Of a DNA stretch of 64,000 nt, positions 34,256 to 43,334 are shown piece after piece. The position numbers were made by a program, and so were the translations under genes. The notes below the pieces were generated by a model that did no database searches, was not told the origin of the DNA, and worked only from the letters and a program-made list of their open reading frames with translations. Positions within the stretch are counted from its first letter, which is position 1. Every line of letters starts with the position of its first letter. The stretch is taken from positions 102,462-166,461 of the forward strand of contig NZ_KB899698.1 of assembly GCF_000378445.1 (NCBI RefSeq), given 5' to 3'. This DNA is from Deinococcus aquatilis DSM 23025. GTDB lineage: Bacteria > Deinococcota > Deinococci > Deinococcales > Deinococcaceae.

Positions 34256-36189
34256 GGGGTGACCTCTAGGGGCAGCGAGGTAGGCGCCTCGTCCGGTGTA
34301 CTTACCTTGAGGGCGCTGGGGGTGACGCGGTGTACGGTCAGGGTGGTACCGGGAATGGGTTGGCCTTCACTGACGGTCTCGCTGCGGCCTTGCACATCGA
34401 TGATGGCGATTGGAGACTCGCCAGAGACGTAGCCGAGATAGCGAATCCCCTCCGTCGGCGAGACGGGTGTCGAGGTCACAGACGGTGTGCTGGCACTTGG
34501 GGCAACTGTTGTCGGTGGGGTGATGGACACCGGCGAACTGGGCGGCGTGGTTGGACTGCTGGGGGTGACGAAGGGTGGGGTGCTGGGGGGGGTGGGCCGC
34601 GAGAGGGTGATGGGCGGCAGCGGGGTCGGGTCGGGCAAGCGAATCGTGGTTGGACGGCTCGGGGGCGGTGAAACTTGAGCCTTCACTGCGGGCAGCGCCG
34701 TGACGGGGGGCAGGAGGGAGGGAGTAGACACGGGGACAGGAGCCGGGACGGGCTGGGCCTGAGGCACACGGGACACCGGAATTGGTGCGGCGGGTGGGGG
34801 AGAGCCGTAAGGTGCGGCCACCGCCGACACGCGAGCGACACTCGCAGTCTGCTGGGGTGTGCCCGTCTGCTGGCCCTCGACAGCGTTCGTGGGGGTGGTG
34901 CCTTGGAAGCTCCTGGCAGCGGCACCCTGTACCGTCGTACTGGCACTGGCCGCATTCGCAGTCCGCGCTGAGCCGAACGTGCGTGCCAGCAGGGGGTCGG
35001 GCCGCACGATCCGTCCCGCGACCGGGTTGGTGTTGGACGCCGTGAGGTTCGTGGTCGGGGTGGTCGCCGGGCGAGGCTTGACTTGAACCGGCTTGGTGGG
35101 CGTGGCCGGCGTGTTCGCGGAAGCTTGGGGTGACGCGGTCGTCGCCTGAGCCGAACGGGGGTCTGATCCCTGATTCGAGCGCGCGTCACTCGGTTGGGAT
35201 GACGGGCGAGAGGCTGCTGAATCACCCGGTAGCGTTGGGGTGGTCTGTCCCGTCGGCTCGCCTGCACTGACGGTGGGTGAAGCAGGCGTGAGCTGTTCCA
35301 GCGGGGTGGTGCCCAGATCGGTCGACGCCGGGGTGAGTAGCTGCCTCGCCAGCAAGGCCCCCCCCATCAGGAGTGCCGCTGTCAAGCCCAACAGCGCTGC
35401 ACGGGGCAACGGGCGTTTCGTTTGGACGAGGGGTGCGGGCACGGCATCATCAGCAGGTGGAACCGTGTTTCCGAGGGGCCTCTTGATGCGCCCGAAGCTG
35501 GGGAGTCGAAGGCGTGCAGTCTTCAAGGCGGTGGCGGCCCGCGTTGACCCTATAGCGGGGCTGGGGCGCTCTGGCTTGGTGGAGGTCGAAGGGCCTGAAG
35601 CAGTTTTTTTCTTGAAGCCAAAGCGAGGGGAGGGCGTCTTTGCGACGTTCGCATCCACACGAGGGTCTGGGGTGGTTCCGCTCTCCACCGCGTCTGGAAT
35701 CAAGTCACGGAGAGCGGGTTCAGATGGAGTTGAAGTCTGGTCTGGTGTGGAGGAAGCCCAGGGATCGGCCTCTGCACTGACGCCAGCTGGAGGGGGTGAG
35801 GGCTGAGCAGAGGCAGAGGGTTCCACAGGGCGCTCAAGGGGTGGCGTTGCGGGTTCAGGGTGGCTTGCCTCCACCGGCTTGACTACAGCGGGAGTGGGCG
35901 TGACCGGGACGGCGGCTGGCTGGCTCGGGACAGACGCAGTGGCGACCACCGGGCTGGGCGTGGCTAGGTTGGGTACAGGAGCGGCGCTCACTGGCACGGC
36001 TGGCGCGGTGACAGGCACCTGAGGCACTGCTGCGGGCGTTGGCGACACAACGGCAGCCTGTACTGGAGCCACTGGTACAGGTTGGACGGGTGCAGCAGCG
36101 CGAACAGGAGCTGCAGGCGCAACCGCCCCCACGCGAGCGGGTGCGGGCTGTGGTCGGGCGGGGGTGACCGGGGGAGTTGGTTTCGTCAT
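34252..36189 (-). CDS. PilP/GspC-like pilus protein with long Pro-rich linker, 645 aa
   Basis: A cytoplasmic Pro/Val/Ala-rich region (~260 residues) precedes one membrane helix (RAALLGLTAALLMGGALLA, ~268-286), a long Ser/Thr/Pro-rich periplasmic linker and a C-terminal ~60-residue beta domain (IRYLGYVSGESPIAIIDVQG, then GQPIPG) that matches PilP/GspC homology-region domains. It should link the inner-membrane PilM/N/O complex to the secretin PilQ. Usual PilP proteins are under 200 aa, so the extra cytoplasmic region is odd. It overlaps pilO and pilQ by 4 bp each. Confidence 0.75.
   Translation of the reverse strand: MTKPTPPVTPARPQPAPARVGAVAPAAPVRAAAPVQPVPVAPVQAAVVSPTPAAVPQVPVTAPAVPVSAAPVPNLATPSPVVATASVPSQPAAVPVTPTPAVVKPVEASHPEPATPPLERPVEPSASAQPSPPPAGVSAEADPWASSTPDQTSTPSEPALRDLIPDAVESGTTPDPRVDANVAKTPSPRFGFKKKTASGPSTSTKPERPSPAIGSTRAATALKTARLRLPSFGRIKRPLGNTVPPADDAVPAPLVQTKRPLPRAALLGLTAALLMGGALLARQLLTPASTDLGTTPLEQLTPASPTVSAGEPTGQTTPTLPGDSAASRPSSQPSDARSNQGSDPRSAQATTASPQASANTPATPTKPVQVKPRPATTPTTNLTASNTNPVAGRIVRPDPLLARTFGSARTANAASASTTVQGAAARSFQGTTPTNAVEGQQTGTPQQTASVARVSAVAAPYGSPPPAAPIPVSRVPQAQPVPAPVPVSTPSLLPPVTALPAVKAQVSPPPSRPTTIRLPDPTPLPPITLSRPTPPSTPPFVTPSSPTTPPSSPVSITPPTTVAPSASTPSVTSTPVSPTEGIRYLGYVSGESPIAIIDVQGRSETVSEGQPIPGTTLTVHRVTPSALKVSTPDEAPTSLPLEVTP
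34307..34328 (-). promoter_or_regulatory. Promoter-element match inside the pilP-like gene, upstream of pilQ
   Basis: Matches the commonest sequence at 20 of 22 positions and lies 51 bp before the pilQ ATG, which has its own Shine-Dalgarno. It also encodes HRVTPSAL-type sequence, so a chance match in coding DNA cannot be excluded. Confidence 0.4.
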
Positions 36190-36761
36190 GGCGTGGCTCC
36201 TGTCGTGGGTGTCACACTGGTGACCGGTTGAGCCGGTGCGGCAGGTGGGGTGGCATCCCGTGTGTATGTCGTGACTTTTAACGCCGCTTTCACCAGTGCA
36301 GCGTCGTCCACGCCTACGGTCACCCCTTGCGTGGTGTACGCGCGGTCAAGTTGGCCGAGGGTTTGAACCAGGGCTTGCACACGTGGGTACGTGCCCGTGA
36401 GGGCGACTTCGAGATCGACGGCCGTCACACCAGGCACGGTGCTGGCTTTCACGGTGCGCTTGATCGGCCCGAGCTGAACATTTAAGGCGCGGGCAGCACT
36501 GGAGAACGTGTTCAGGACACTGGGTAAGGCTTCAGCGTCCGGCAAGGTCGCTTGCAAGCGGGCGTGATCGGCCTTCAGAGCGGTCTCACGAGCGCGCTCG
36601 GTGGGAAGCTGTGAGACCTCAGCTTCTAAAGCGGTCACGCGGGTCTGAGCGTCGGCGCGTTCAGCAGCGCGATTTTGCGCGTTCGGGAGGGTGACGCGAG
36701 CGGCCACGCCCAGGCCGAGGAGGAGGGTGAGCAGGCTGGGGAGGATGGTCTTGAGCTTCAC
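36186..36761 (-). CDS. pilO: Type IV pilus alignment protein PilO
   Basis: A 191-aa bitopic protein: one N-terminal transmembrane helix (LPSLLTLLLGLGVAARVTL), a coiled coil (~30-75) and a ferredoxin-like periplasmic domain (VDLEVALTGTYPRVQALVQTL). It starts at GTG 36761, overlapping the pilM/N stop by GTGA; the longer frame to 36929 lies inside that gene. PilO pairs with PilN to align the platform and secretin. Confidence 0.82.
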   Translation of the reverse strand: MKLKTILPSLLTLLLGLGVAARVTLPNAQNRAAERADAQTRVTALEAEVSQLPTERARETALKADHARLQATLPDAEALPSVLNTFSSAARALNVQLGPIKRTVKASTVPGVTAVDLEVALTGTYPRVQALVQTLGQLDRAYTTQGVTVGVDDAALVKAALKVTTYTRDATPPAAPAQPVTSVTPTTGATP

Positions 36762-38083
36762 GGTGTGCCTCCCGTCGTCTGAACAGAGGGACTGGTCACA
36801 GGGGTGCTGGTCGTGGTGGGAGTGACGCCTGAGATGCCACCGGAGCTGTCGGGCAGGGGTGGCCTGGGGGGACGAGTGGGGAGCACGGGGCCGACATTCG
36901 CTTTGACCTGGCAGCCGTCTGCCGTACACGCCACCTCGCTCACGTGCACAGCCAGTCCGGCATGGCCATACCCGTCAATCAGGCGCTGGGCATCCGGAGT
37001 ACGGGCTTCAATGTTGTACGTGCGGCTGACGGCCCGACCGTACTGCCGAATGGCATCGGCATCCGGGACGTTCGGGCCACTCAGGGCGGTGAGTTGGCCT
37101 CCAGAGAGCACGGTCTGTTGTGCGATCAAGGGAAGATCCACGGCTAAGGGGCCTTTCTCGCCGGTGAGTTGGCGGGCCTGGTCATTGCGGGTTTGCAGGG
37201 TGTCGTTCGCGGCTTTCAGGGCGCGGTAGAGGACGGCTTGGGGCTCTAATTGCTGAGCTTGAGCTTCCAATTGTGCAGTACGGCGACTTTCCACGGCGCC
37301 CCAACCGAAGAGCGCCCCGTTGACCAGGAGGGCGAATGCGAGGGTGCCCAGCAATGGCTTGTCCAGCGTGCGCGGGGTGTGCAAGACATGCAGCGCGATG
37401 TGCTCGGCGGGTTGTAATGCCCCGGTCAGGAGTTGTTCCAAGGTCAAGGGAAGGGTTGGCAGCTTCAGGGCGGTTTCGACCGCTGATGCGAACTCTGCCG
37501 CTGGGCCGGAGAGGATCACGCTTGGGGTGACGCTTGCGATCAACAAGGGCTGTGTGACGCGCCGGAGCTGCTCAATGACTTCTGCTTCATCGCCCCGAGC
37601 CCGTTTGCTCCGGCGAGATTGGGCTTTATCAACCCCATGCACCGTGAGGTCGTATTCCAATCCGGTGTCATGTAATAAAGCCAGAGGTGCGCGTAAGCCT
37701 GTGGCACTTTGAGCCGCATCTGCGAGCGTGAGCACGTGGACGAGCTTCAGGGCGGTGCCGCGCACAGCGCCGCGAGCACGCTCCAGGGCAGGCTTCCCCA
37801 GTAACGCGATGGTCAGGTCAGGCTGTACGTCTGCCAGGGGCGGGAACAGGATGACCTGTTCCGGGTACTGTGCCTGCACGAACGGCCGTAAGGCGTTCAG
37901 GGGCAGGCCGGGGGGCAGTTTCACGGTGCTCAGTTCGCCCGCGATCACTAGGGCGGTTGGCCCTCTCGCTTTCAGTTTGGTGGCGGCCGCGCGCAGCTCG
38001 GTCAAGGGGCCAGTGAGCAGGCCCGCTGGACTGAGCAGGGTGAACGTATCCTCTTGAATGAACAGGGCATTGACGAGCTTCAT
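36758..38083 (-). CDS. PilM-PilN fusion (GspL-like) pilus protein, 441 aa
   Basis: The N-terminal ~235 residues look like a degenerate actin-like cytoplasmic domain in the position of PilM. One transmembrane helix follows (LLGTLAFALLVNGALFGWG, ~248-266), then a coiled coil (ESRRTAQLEAQAQQLEP) and a small ferredoxin-like periplasmic domain as in PilN, ending in a Thr/Ser/Pro tail. Most type IVa systems encode PilM and PilN separately; GspL of type II secretion joins them as here. It sits between pilT and pilO with 4-bp overlaps on both sides. Confidence 0.75.
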   Translation of the reverse strand: MKLVNALFIQEDTFTLLSPAGLLTGPLTELRAAATKLKARGPTALVIAGELSTVKLPPGLPLNALRPFVQAQYPEQVILFPPLADVQPDLTIALLGKPALERARGAVRGTALKLVHVLTLADAAQSATGLRAPLALLHDTGLEYDLTVHGVDKAQSRRSKRARGDEAEVIEQLRRVTQPLLIASVTPSVILSGPAAEFASAVETALKLPTLPLTLEQLLTGALQPAEHIALHVLHTPRTLDKPLLGTLAFALLVNGALFGWGAVESRRTAQLEAQAQQLEPQAVLYRALKAANDTLQTRNDQARQLTGEKGPLAVDLPLIAQQTVLSGGQLTALSGPNVPDADAIRQYGRAVSRTYNIEARTPDAQRLIDGYGHAGLAVHVSEVACTADGCQVKANVGPVLPTRPPRPPLPDSSGGISGVTPTTTSTPVTSPSVQTTGGTP

Positions 38084-39216
38084 CGGCTGACCTGTGGTTT
38101 GTGTAGGTCTTTTTCCAGTTGCATGGGATTGATGGCAAACTCCATGGCCACGTCCTCGCTGATGAGCTGTTCCTGGTAGCAGCGGAGGATCTCTTCGTCC
38201 ATCAAGCGGTTACCGACATCGTTCTTGACACGCAAGGCGTCCCGAAGCGCTTGCTGATAGTCCTCACCTCGGAGCAGGGCACGGGTAGGTTGATCGAGCA
38301 ACATGACTTCGTGCACGACTTGACGCCCGCCGGTCAGGGTCGGCAGTAATTGCTGGGCGAACACACCCACCAAGACCTCACTGAGTTGGAATTTCACGCG
38401 GTTTTGCTGTTCAGGCGGGAACTCGTTCGTGATGCGCTCAATCACCTGCACGACTTCGTTGTTGTGCATGGTGGAGAGCACAAGGTGGCCGGTACTGGCT
38501 GCACGGAAAGCGGCTTCCATGGTTTCGGCATCCCGCATTTCGCCCACCAGGATGACGTTCGGTTTCTGGCGTAATGCAGCTCGCAGGGCACTGGAGAATG
38601 ACCCGGTGTCGACCCCAGTTTCGCGTTGGATGACCTGGCTCTTTTTAGAGCGGAAGGTGAATTCGGTGGGATCTTCAATGGTGATGATGTTGTAGTGGTG
38701 ATGGAGGTTCAAGTACTCGACGCAGGCCGCCAGGGTGGTGCTTTTTCCACTGCCGGTCGCTCCAGTGACGAGCACGAGACCGCGTTTGGCACTCAGCGCG
38801 CGGATAAACGCCCCCTGGATGTGGCTGGAGCGGTCGGGTGCGCCAATCAGATCGTCCAACGTCTTGAGATGCTCGAAGGTGGGTGTTTCGCGGGGCAGTG
38901 GACGCAGCACAAGGTATAGGCGGCCTTGTTCTTTCCCGGCGGAGACTCGGAAGTTGTTCTTCTGGCTACTGGTGCGGTAATCCGCGTCCCAGGGGCCGTG
39001 CTCGGGGAAGTTCTGCCAGCGGTCATCCCGGCAGATCTTGGCGTGAATGGCCTCAATATCCGTAGCCGTCAGAGGGGCGTACTCGCTCATGGGCTTCCAC
39101 AAGCCGTGCAGACAGATCAGAGGCGGCTGATTGGTGCGGAACTGGATGTCGCTGGCGCCCTGAGCGGTGAGGTCATCAAGGATGGTCGGAATGTGGTCGG
39201 GTTCGATACGAATCAT
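38080..39216 (-). CDS. pilT: Type IV pilus retraction ATPase PilT-like
   Basis: A 378-aa secretion ATPase: N-terminal PAS-like domain, Walker A GATGSGKST (~148-156), Asp box ITIEDPTEF, Walker B PNVILVGEMRD and His box TGHLVLSTMHNN. Length and the lack of a large N-terminal extension or Cys zinc site indicate PilT/PilU rather than PilB. It powers pilus depolymerisation, needed for twitching and DNA uptake. It lies between pilB and the pilM/N fusion with 4-bp overlaps. Confidence 0.9.
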   Translation of the reverse strand: MIRIEPDHIPTILDDLTAQGASDIQFRTNQPPLICLHGLWKPMSEYAPLTATDIEAIHAKICRDDRWQNFPEHGPWDADYRTSSQKNNFRVSAGKEQGRLYLVLRPLPRETPTFEHLKTLDDLIGAPDRSSHIQGAFIRALSAKRGLVLVTGATGSGKSTTLAACVEYLNLHHHYNIITIEDPTEFTFRSKKSQVIQRETGVDTGSFSSALRAALRQKPNVILVGEMRDAETMEAAFRAASTGHLVLSTMHNNEVVQVIERITNEFPPEQQNRVKFQLSEVLVGVFAQQLLPTLTGGRQVVHEVMLLDQPTRALLRGEDYQQALRDALRVKNDVGNRLMDEEILRCYQEQLISEDVAMEFAINPMQLEKDLHKPQVSR

Positions 39217-41264
39217 TGGGTGGCCTCCAGGACGCTGGCGAGATCGGCCTGATGCGCGGCCACTTTGGTGAGGCCGTCGTGCCGCAGGGACGTAAAACCG
39301 TCCCCTTTGGCCACGTTCAGCAATTGGAGGAGATCGCGGTCATGGATAGCAGCCCGCGCTTCATCGGTGATCCGTAACACCTCATGGATGGCGATGCGGC
39401 GGTGCGTGCCGGTGCCGTAACACACCGGGCAGAGTTCGGTGCCCCCACTGGCTCGTAGACCGGTGCCGCGTTTGAAATCTGGGCCGTAGGCCTCACGGAA
39501 TTCTTCAGGCATCGGCTCAATGACGCTGCAATCGGGGCAGGGCATCCCCACCAGGCGCTGGGCGACGACGGCCCGCAAGCTCTCCGCAATCAGGTAAGGC
39601 GGGAGACCGAGATCCATCAGACGAGAAACGGTGGCGAGGGCGGTATTGGTGTGCAGGGTGCTGAGCAGAAGGTGCCCGGTCTGGCTGGCCTGCACGGCCA
39701 CGTTTGCGGTTTCGGTATCGCGGATCTCGCCTACGAAGATGATGTCTGGGTCTTGGCGGAGTTGTGAACGCAGGACTCGCGCAAAGGTCAGGCTGGTCGT
39801 GGGATCGTCGGTGAGGCGGATCTCGGTCTGCACGATGCCGGGCTGCTCGTACTCGATGGGATCCTCAATGGCGAGAATCTTGATGGTGGGATCGTTTTTC
39901 GAGCGCAGGATGGTATGCATCAGGGTGGTTTTGCCGCTCCCGGTCGGGCCAGTCACGAGCACCATGCCGCTGGAGGAAGCTAACGCGTCGGTGAGGGCTT
40001 CCTGGTTGCGCTCGCTGAACGGCAGGGTGTGCAAGTCCGGCAGGGTGGAGACGTCGCGCAACAGCCGCATGACGATGGAGTCCCCGTAATTGCTGGGCAG
40101 GGAACTGACACGTAAGCGCAGTTCCTGGTTGCGGGGGCCGGTCAGGCTCATGACGATGCGTTTGTCTTGCGGGATTTTGAGTTCCTGCGGCATGCCCGCG
40201 ATGAGCTTGATGCGGTTGATCATTTGTGGGGCGAGTTCTTCCGGGATGATGCCGCGGTCGATCAGGTTGCCGTGGATGCGTTCGCGGACTTTCATGCCAC
40301 CTTTTTCGGGCTGAAAGTGCAGGTCGGAGGCGTCGTTCGCGGCGGCATCCCGGATGGCAGCTTCGACGCGCTGAACGATGGCGTTGTCCGGGTCGTTATT
40401 GAAGTCGTCACTGGTGCTCGGGCCTTGACGGCGGCGGTGAGCGGCTTCGCGGTCAAGGGCGGCTTCCTGTTCAGGACGGTCATAGAGTTCGCTGATGAGG
40501 CGTTCTAAGTCGGGCGCGGGGGTGACGGCGAGGTGGATGCCGTGCTGGTATTCGTCTTCAGCGGCGGAGAGGCCGAAATGGTCGGTGGGGTTGCTGGTGA
40601 GGACAACGAGAGTGCCGTCCGGGCGCAGGGTGTGTGGGATGATGCGTTGTTTGCGGATGATGGCGGTGCTGAGCAGGTGTCGGGCGTCCTGGTGGGGTGG
40701 ATCACGGCGGACGTCGATGTACGGGTGCTGCGTGAGGTGGGCGTACGCGCGGGCGAGTTCTTCTTCGGTGATGCGTCCCTGGGAGAGCAGGGTGCTGTGG
40801 TAATTGGCAAGGTAGAGCTCGGGCAGTTGGATCTGGCCGTACCCGAGATTGTTCAGGGCTTGCATGATGGTGGTGGCTTGCTCTTGGGGTTGGGGGGAAA
40901 CAGAGGGGGCCGTGATGGCGGGGAGAATCCGGGGTTGCGCGAGAGCGTAGAACCCAGCATTCCCGCCCGCGACGGCTTGACTCTCAGGATCGAAGGGATC
41001 ATCGGCAGCCCAGATCAGCCCCCCTTGGTGTTCGGCGTGATGCATGCCAGGTTGAACATCTTTTTCGGACAGGGTGAAGACGACGGGGTACTCGCTGGCT
41101 TGCAGCGCCGCAGTGAGGTCGGCTTCGGGGATGCCGTACCGGCGGGCCAGAGCGATGGGGGAGCGGTCAGGATCGAGCAGGCGGTTGGTGTCGTGTCCGA
41201 AGCGGGCGAGGGCGGTGAGGAAGGGTTCAATGGAGGGGTTGAGCGGGGGTGGGATGGGGGTCAT
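39213..41264 (-). CDS. pilB: Type IV pilus extension ATPase PilB
   Basis: A 683-aa PilB/GspE protein: N-terminal MshEN-type domain, Walker A VTGPTGSGKTTLMHT (~437-451), Asp box AIEDPIEYEQP, Walker B DIIFVGEIRDTET, and the zinc tetracysteine PCPDC with CPVCYGTG near residues 590-625, absent from PilT. It drives pilus polymerisation. ATG 41264 has AAAGGAAG just upstream and overlaps the previous gene by 38 bp, more than the usual 4 bp in this operon. Confidence 0.93.
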   Translation of the reverse strand: MTPIPPPLNPSIEPFLTALARFGHDTNRLLDPDRSPIALARRYGIPEADLTAALQASEYPVVFTLSEKDVQPGMHHAEHQGGLIWAADDPFDPESQAVAGGNAGFYALAQPRILPAITAPSVSPQPQEQATTIMQALNNLGYGQIQLPELYLANYHSTLLSQGRITEEELARAYAHLTQHPYIDVRRDPPHQDARHLLSTAIIRKQRIIPHTLRPDGTLVVLTSNPTDHFGLSAAEDEYQHGIHLAVTPAPDLERLISELYDRPEQEAALDREAAHRRRQGPSTSDDFNNDPDNAIVQRVEAAIRDAAANDASDLHFQPEKGGMKVRERIHGNLIDRGIIPEELAPQMINRIKLIAGMPQELKIPQDKRIVMSLTGPRNQELRLRVSSLPSNYGDSIVMRLLRDVSTLPDLHTLPFSERNQEALTDALASSSGMVLVTGPTGSGKTTLMHTILRSKNDPTIKILAIEDPIEYEQPGIVQTEIRLTDDPTTSLTFARVLRSQLRQDPDIIFVGEIRDTETANVAVQASQTGHLLLSTLHTNTALATVSRLMDLGLPPYLIAESLRAVVAQRLVGMPCPDCSVIEPMPEEFREAYGPDFKRGTGLRASGGTELCPVCYGTGTHRRIAIHEVLRITDEARAAIHDRDLLQLLNVAKGDGFTSLRHDGLTKVAAHQADLASVLEATQ

Positions 41265-42138
41265 TGCTTCCTTTGTACGGGGGATGGGGGTCGTGCAAAT
41301 GTCTAGACGAGTCCTGAATAGGTGCCCAGACCTGCTGAAGAAACGCAGCGAACGAGATGCGGTGGTGTGGTGCGGCCGCGATCAGGCGTGGGGGAGTGCC
41401 CAGCTCAGGGCCTCGAACTCGGAGATCTAAGGCATGTTGGAAGGCCAGTTCCAGGACATCGGTGAGGGCAATGGCGGTGAAGTATTCCCACCGATCGGGC
41501 CGGGGTTGCCGGCAGGGGAAGTGGATGGTGTCCCGGAGGCGGTCGAGATCACTCGAGCTGTAGCCCTGGATCAGCACATCATTGGCGTGGTCGAAATGGT
41601 GAGCCTGCATGGTGAAGGTCACGGTGCCGCCACAGCGTTCCCGGGCGGCCTGCACGTCGGCGGGTGTAAAGGGGAGTGGAATGCGGTGTGCGGTGGCCCA
41701 CTCCTGTAGGGCGGGCGCGGCGCTGAGCCCGTACACCAGGGTGTGACCCAGGCGTTTGCCCTCTGGGGGCAGGGTTCGGGTCAACAGATGGGCAGAGGGA
41801 TGGCCTGCTGGGAGGGTGACGAACAGGCAGCGCCCATGTGGGGGTGGTGCAAGATAGAGCTCGATATCAGTGGCGTGCGGGTACTGAAGTCGGTCGCGGG
41901 TCAGCTGCCGGAGGAAGCCGAAACTGGCAATGAGTTCGGAACGGGGGGTGTGGAGCGCAGGCACGCCGAGATAGACATGCAGGAGGTGAAACAGCGCGGG
42001 CCGGGCGAGGGTTGGGAATCCATGGTGTTGAGCGGTGAGCGTCAGACTGAGATCGCTGTGACCATCGTCTGTCGCTTGAGGCTGTTGCTCAGAGATGGCG
42101 TCCAGTAAGCGTTGACACTCGCTGTTAGGCAGCGACAT
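41227..42138 (-). CDS. Hypothetical protein of the pil operon, 303 aa
   Basis: A soluble His- and Pro-rich protein without signal peptide. Its first domain contains LTLTAQHHGFPTLARPALFH, and a later segment repeats a similar pattern, VTFTMQAHHFDHANDVLIQG, suggesting an internal duplication. I recognise no family. GGAGGGAAGC precedes ATG 42138. Position directly before pilB suggests a role in pilus regulation or assembly. Confidence 0.65.
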   Translation of the reverse strand: MSLPNSECQRLLDAISEQQPQATDDGHSDLSLTLTAQHHGFPTLARPALFHLLHVYLGVPALHTPRSELIASFGFLRQLTRDRLQYPHATDIELYLAPPPHGRCLFVTLPAGHPSAHLLTRTLPPEGKRLGHTLVYGLSAAPALQEWATAHRIPLPFTPADVQAARERCGGTVTFTMQAHHFDHANDVLIQGYSSSDLDRLRDTIHFPCRQPRPDRWEYFTAIALTDVLELAFQHALDLRVRGPELGTPPRLIAAAPHHRISFAAFLQQVWAPIQDSSRHLHDPHPPYKGSNDPHPTPAQPLH

Positions 42139-42664
42139 GCTTCCCTCCCATGCGGTGAAGCAGGGCGGGAGCCAGCGCGGCGATGACGGCGATCAGTTCT
42201 GAGCCAGGAGTGCTGAGCAGGGCGGTGAGAACGTAAGCGTTCAGCCCGATGACGCCTGCGAGCAACCACTGCAGCCGGGGGGCCGCGAAGGTGGGGTGCA
42301 GAGCGGCAGTCCCAGCAGCGAGACCGAGGAAGCCGCCTGCGGTGGTGGCCAGGAGGGGTGCGGGGACGGGCAGGCCGAGGGCCGCGAGACTGACGAGGCC
42401 AGCAGTGAGGGCAACGTACAGCGCGAAGGTCAGTGCGACAGGCAGGGCGTGCGTGTTCCCACGTGCGTTCAGGATCGTCAAGAGCAGCGTGAGGGTGAGG
42501 GCGGTCAAGAGTCCGGTGGTGCTGGGGAAGACAGTGGTGAGTAGACCGAGGGCGGCAGGCAGGAGCAGGGTGGGGAGGGGGTGGCGTCCAGCGGTGCGCG
42601 CATTCAGGGCGCTGGCGACCAGGAGGCTGAGGGTGAGCAGGGCAGTCTGGGCAGGTTCCGGCAT
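42125..42664 (-). CDS. Multi-pass membrane protein heading the pil operon, 179 aa
   Basis: Five to six predicted transmembrane helices rich in Leu, Ala and Thr make up nearly all of the protein. It contains no Asp at all, so it cannot be a prepilin peptidase, which needs two. The frame extends to 42856, but ATG 42664 is chosen because it lies 9 bp from a promoter element and the membrane segments begin there. It is the first gene of the roughly 13-kb pil operon. Function unknown. Confidence 0.7.
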   Translation of the reverse strand: MPEPAQTALLTLSLLVASALNARTAGRHPLPTLLLPAALGLLTTVFPSTTGLLTALTLTLLLTILNARGNTHALPVALTFALYVALTAGLVSLAALGLPVPAPLLATTAGGFLGLAAGTAALHPTFAAPRLQWLLAGVIGLNAYVLTALLSTPGSELIAVIAALAPALLHRMGGKHVAA

Positions 42665-42673
42665 ACCTGGATG

Positions 42674-42695
42674 GTGAGGGCGCCGGGGGTGACGC
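42674..42695 (-). promoter_or_regulatory. Shared 22-bp promoter element, copy 7 (pil operon)
   Basis: GCGTCACCCC to CTCAC with two internal differences, 9 bp upstream of ATG 42664. It probably drives the long pil operon. It lies back-to-back with a plus-strand copy at 42744. Confidence 0.65.
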
Positions 42696-42743
42696 GGGGC
42701 AAGGCGTGCCGCTCTGATGGGGGGGCGCTCGCGCTTGACAGGG

Positions 42744-42765
42744 GCGTCACCCCAACAGGCGTCAC
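42744..42765 (+). promoter_or_regulatory. Shared promoter element, divergent copy 8
   Basis: Begins GCGTCACCCC and ends GTCAC, 8 bp before the HD-GYP ATG at 42774. The middle is diverged. It is the only plus-strand copy. Confidence 0.5.
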
Positions 42766-42773
42766 TCTGAGGC

Positions 42774-43334
42774 ATGCTCAGTGCCGTGTCTGCCCCTAGT
42801 TTGTTCGACGCTGTTCCCGATGGTGTACACGATTTGGTTCGGTTGCGGGTGCCCATTCATGCTGCCCGTGTGGCCCTGTTAGCGCATGCGGTCGCGCCCC
42901 TGTTGGGAGTGAATGCCTGCGAGGCGTTTATTGCGGGCTACGTGCACGATATTGGTAAGCTTGGGGTGCCGATAGCGGTCTTGGAGGCCCCGCGGCCCTT
43001 GACGGCGGCAGAGCGGCGCGTGATGCAGGATCACCCCGTAATCGGGGCAACGCTGCTCGCTCAAGTCTGGCCGGAGTGTCCAGCGGCTGTGCAACTCGCG
43101 GTGCGGAGCCATCACGAGCGGGTGACGGGCACGGGATACCCGTTCGGGGCGTGCGAATTAAGTCCGCTCACGGCACTGGTGGCCGCAGCGGACGTGTGGG
43201 ATGCCTTGCGTTCTCCTCGAGCGTATCGGGCTGCGTTGAGCGTGGCGGACGCGGGGATCGAGTTTGAGGCGGAAGCCTTGCCGAATCAGGTGAAAGCAGC
43301 AGTGCGGCGCATCGTGGCCGAGCAAGGCTGGTGA
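42774..43334 (+). CDS. HD-GYP domain protein (putative c-di-GMP phosphodiesterase), 186 aa
   Basis: Metal-binding and signature motifs are present: HAARVAL (first His), YVHDIGKLGVP, MQDHPVIGATLL, HHERVTGTGYP (the GYP motif) and AAADVWDALRSPRAYR. This minimal stand-alone domain hydrolyses cyclic di-GMP, a signal that controls type IV pili in many bacteria. The gene is divergent from the pil operon with both promoters sharing the same element, so a regulatory link to pilus activity is likely. There is no sensor domain. Confidence 0.82.
   Translation: MLSAVSAPSLFDAVPDGVHDLVRLRVPIHAARVALLAHAVAPLLGVNACEAFIAGYVHDIGKLGVPIAVLEAPRPLTAAERRVMQDHPVIGATLLAQVWPECPAAVQLAVRSHHERVTGTGYPFGACELSPLTALVAAADVWDALRSPRAYRAALSVADAGIEFEAEALPNQVKAAVRRIVAEQGW

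Noticed and set aside
34501..37530. Further GGGGTGACG segments resembling the promoter element
   Set aside because: Matches near 34561, 35131 and 37511 lie within Pro/Thr/Val-rich coding sequence (VTP codons), share only about 10 bases and are not near starts.
42125..42664. Prepilin peptidase candidate heading the pil operon
   Set aside because: The protein has no Asp residue, so the catalytic pair is missing.
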